Source: CAWEQO01 sp963811225
GTDB lineage: Bacteria > Chloroflexota > Anaerolineae > Anaerolineales > Anaerolineaceae
Length of the DNA: 64,000 nucleotides
NCBI GenBank assembly: GCA_963811225.1
Contig: CAWEQO010000018.1
Location: 62,001-126,000 of the forward strand
Direction: 5' to 3'
Each line of letters opens with the position of its first letter. Within the stretch, counting starts at the first letter, position 1. The translations under genes were made by a program, and so were the position numbers. The notes under the pieces were generated by a model, which was given only the letters and a program-made list of their open reading frames with translations, made no database searches and was not told the DNA's origin. Shown piece after piece: positions 63,541 through 64,000 of this stretch.

Positions 63541-64000
63541 GAAAAGTGGAAGACGCTGCCAACACACCGGATGACCTGTGCCGGCTTAAAGGGCTGGTGA
63601 TCGACATGGATGGGGTATTGTGGAAGGGCGACCAGCCTCTTCCAGGGCTGGACCGTTTCTTCGGTATACTCCGCCGCAGGGGAATCCGCTTTATGCTGGC
63701 AACCAACAATAACACCAAAAGCCCGCTGGGGTTTGCCGAAAAAGCCAGGTCGATGGGTATTTTCGTCGAACCGGAAGAGGTGGTCACCGCCACGACAGCC
63801 ACCATTCATTATCTGTGTGATCGCTACCCTTCCGGCACGCGCCTGTATGTCGTTGGAGAAAGGCCGCTCAAGCAGCAGTTAGAGCAGGCGGGGTTTGTTG
63901 TTGTTGATAGCGACGTGGCTGCAGTTGTGGCTGCACTGGACCGGGACCTGAACTACGAAATGATCAAGCGCGCTACGCTGCTAATCCGGGCGGGCGCAGA
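63537..64000 (+). CDS. HAD-superfamily sugar phosphatase, NagD-like (IIA), 3' truncated
   Basis: The frame runs off the right end without a stop. The first 150 residues have the HAD nucleophile motif VIDMDGVLWKG (Asp23, Asp25), LATNNNTKSPLGFAEKARSM (motif II with the cap region) and YVVGERPLKQQLEQAG, all typical of NagD/PGP-like HAD-IIA phosphatases. ATG 63537 overlaps the previous stop. The substrate is likely a sugar or glycolytic phosphate, but this is not visible from the N-terminal half. Confidence 0.85.
   Translation, partial: MRKVEDAANTPDDLCRLKGLVIDMDGVLWKGDQPLPGLDRFFGILRRRGIRFMLATNNNTKSPLGFAEKARSMGIFVEPEEVVTATTATIHYLCDRYPSGTRLYVVGERPLKQQLEQAGFVVVDSDVAAVVAALDRDLNYEMIKRATLLIRAGA

Noticed and set aside
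1..64000. CRISPR array, rRNA, tRNA or insertion sequence
   Set aside because: I found no regular repeat-spacer pattern, cloverleaf, rRNA-like stretch or transposase frame with terminal repeats by eye.

Overview
The window looks like a chromosomal segment of an anaerobic, sugar-fermenting bacterium, most likely a member of the Chloroflexota (Anaerolineae type). This assignment is an inference from gene content: CUT1 sugar importers without their own ATPases, lipoproteins with Ala/Pro-rich linkers, a DUF4127 protein, ROK regulators and a poly-gamma-glutamate synthase locus. There is no rRNA or other phylogenetic marker. I saw no tRNA, CRISPR array, transposase or prophage.

Layout. (1) 1-2982: the end of a serine hydrolase gene, an M28 peptidase gene interrupted by one in-frame TGA, and an arsenate-reductase-type gene. 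(2) 3130-12928: a surface-polymer locus with a receiver-CpaE-like ATPase, a BcsB-like protein, a membrane protein with a degenerate GGDEF domain, then PgsB, a double-length PgsC, PgsA/CapA and a lipoprotein. (3) 12983-20679: an alpha-1,6-glucan (dextran) locus with a ROK repressor, CUT1 importer, GH66 dextranase and GH15-like glucosidase, closed by a strong hairpin. (4) 20845-24188, minus strand: a ugpB-ugpA-ugpE importer. (5) 24729-39123: a high-G+C island of three giant, mostly beta-rich genes (about 2,470, 1,080 and 1,190 residues) that match no system I know. An ECF sigma-factor relic lies just downstream. (6) 39921-51613: an amino-sugar (ManNAc-type) operon with GntR, NanE, DUF4127, a clan-A glycosidase, CUT1 importer, ROK kinase, SIS isomerase and aldo/keto reductase. 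(7) 51911-58381, minus strand: a complete galactitol-type PTS (IIA, IIB, IIC, HPr, enzyme I) with a URO-D family gene and an unknown membrane protein, divergent from a SorC-family regulator that has clear palindromic operators. (8) 59806-64000: a pyruvate/acetoin-dehydrogenase type E1alpha-E1beta-E2 operon, a small unknown gene and the start of a NagD-like phosphatase.

How it works together: the window is dominated by carbohydrate capture. Polymers are cut outside (GH66), oligosaccharides enter by ABC importers or the PTS, are hydrolysed and phosphorylated inside, and pyruvate is oxidised by the dehydrogenase complex. Each of the three binding-protein genes is followed by a hairpin before its first permease gene, suggesting a shared way of making binding protein in excess.

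Caution: seven otherwise conserved reading frames or frame junctions are broken by a single base (one nonsense codon, six 1-nt indels). This pattern is at least as consistent with residual sequencing error as with real gene decay.
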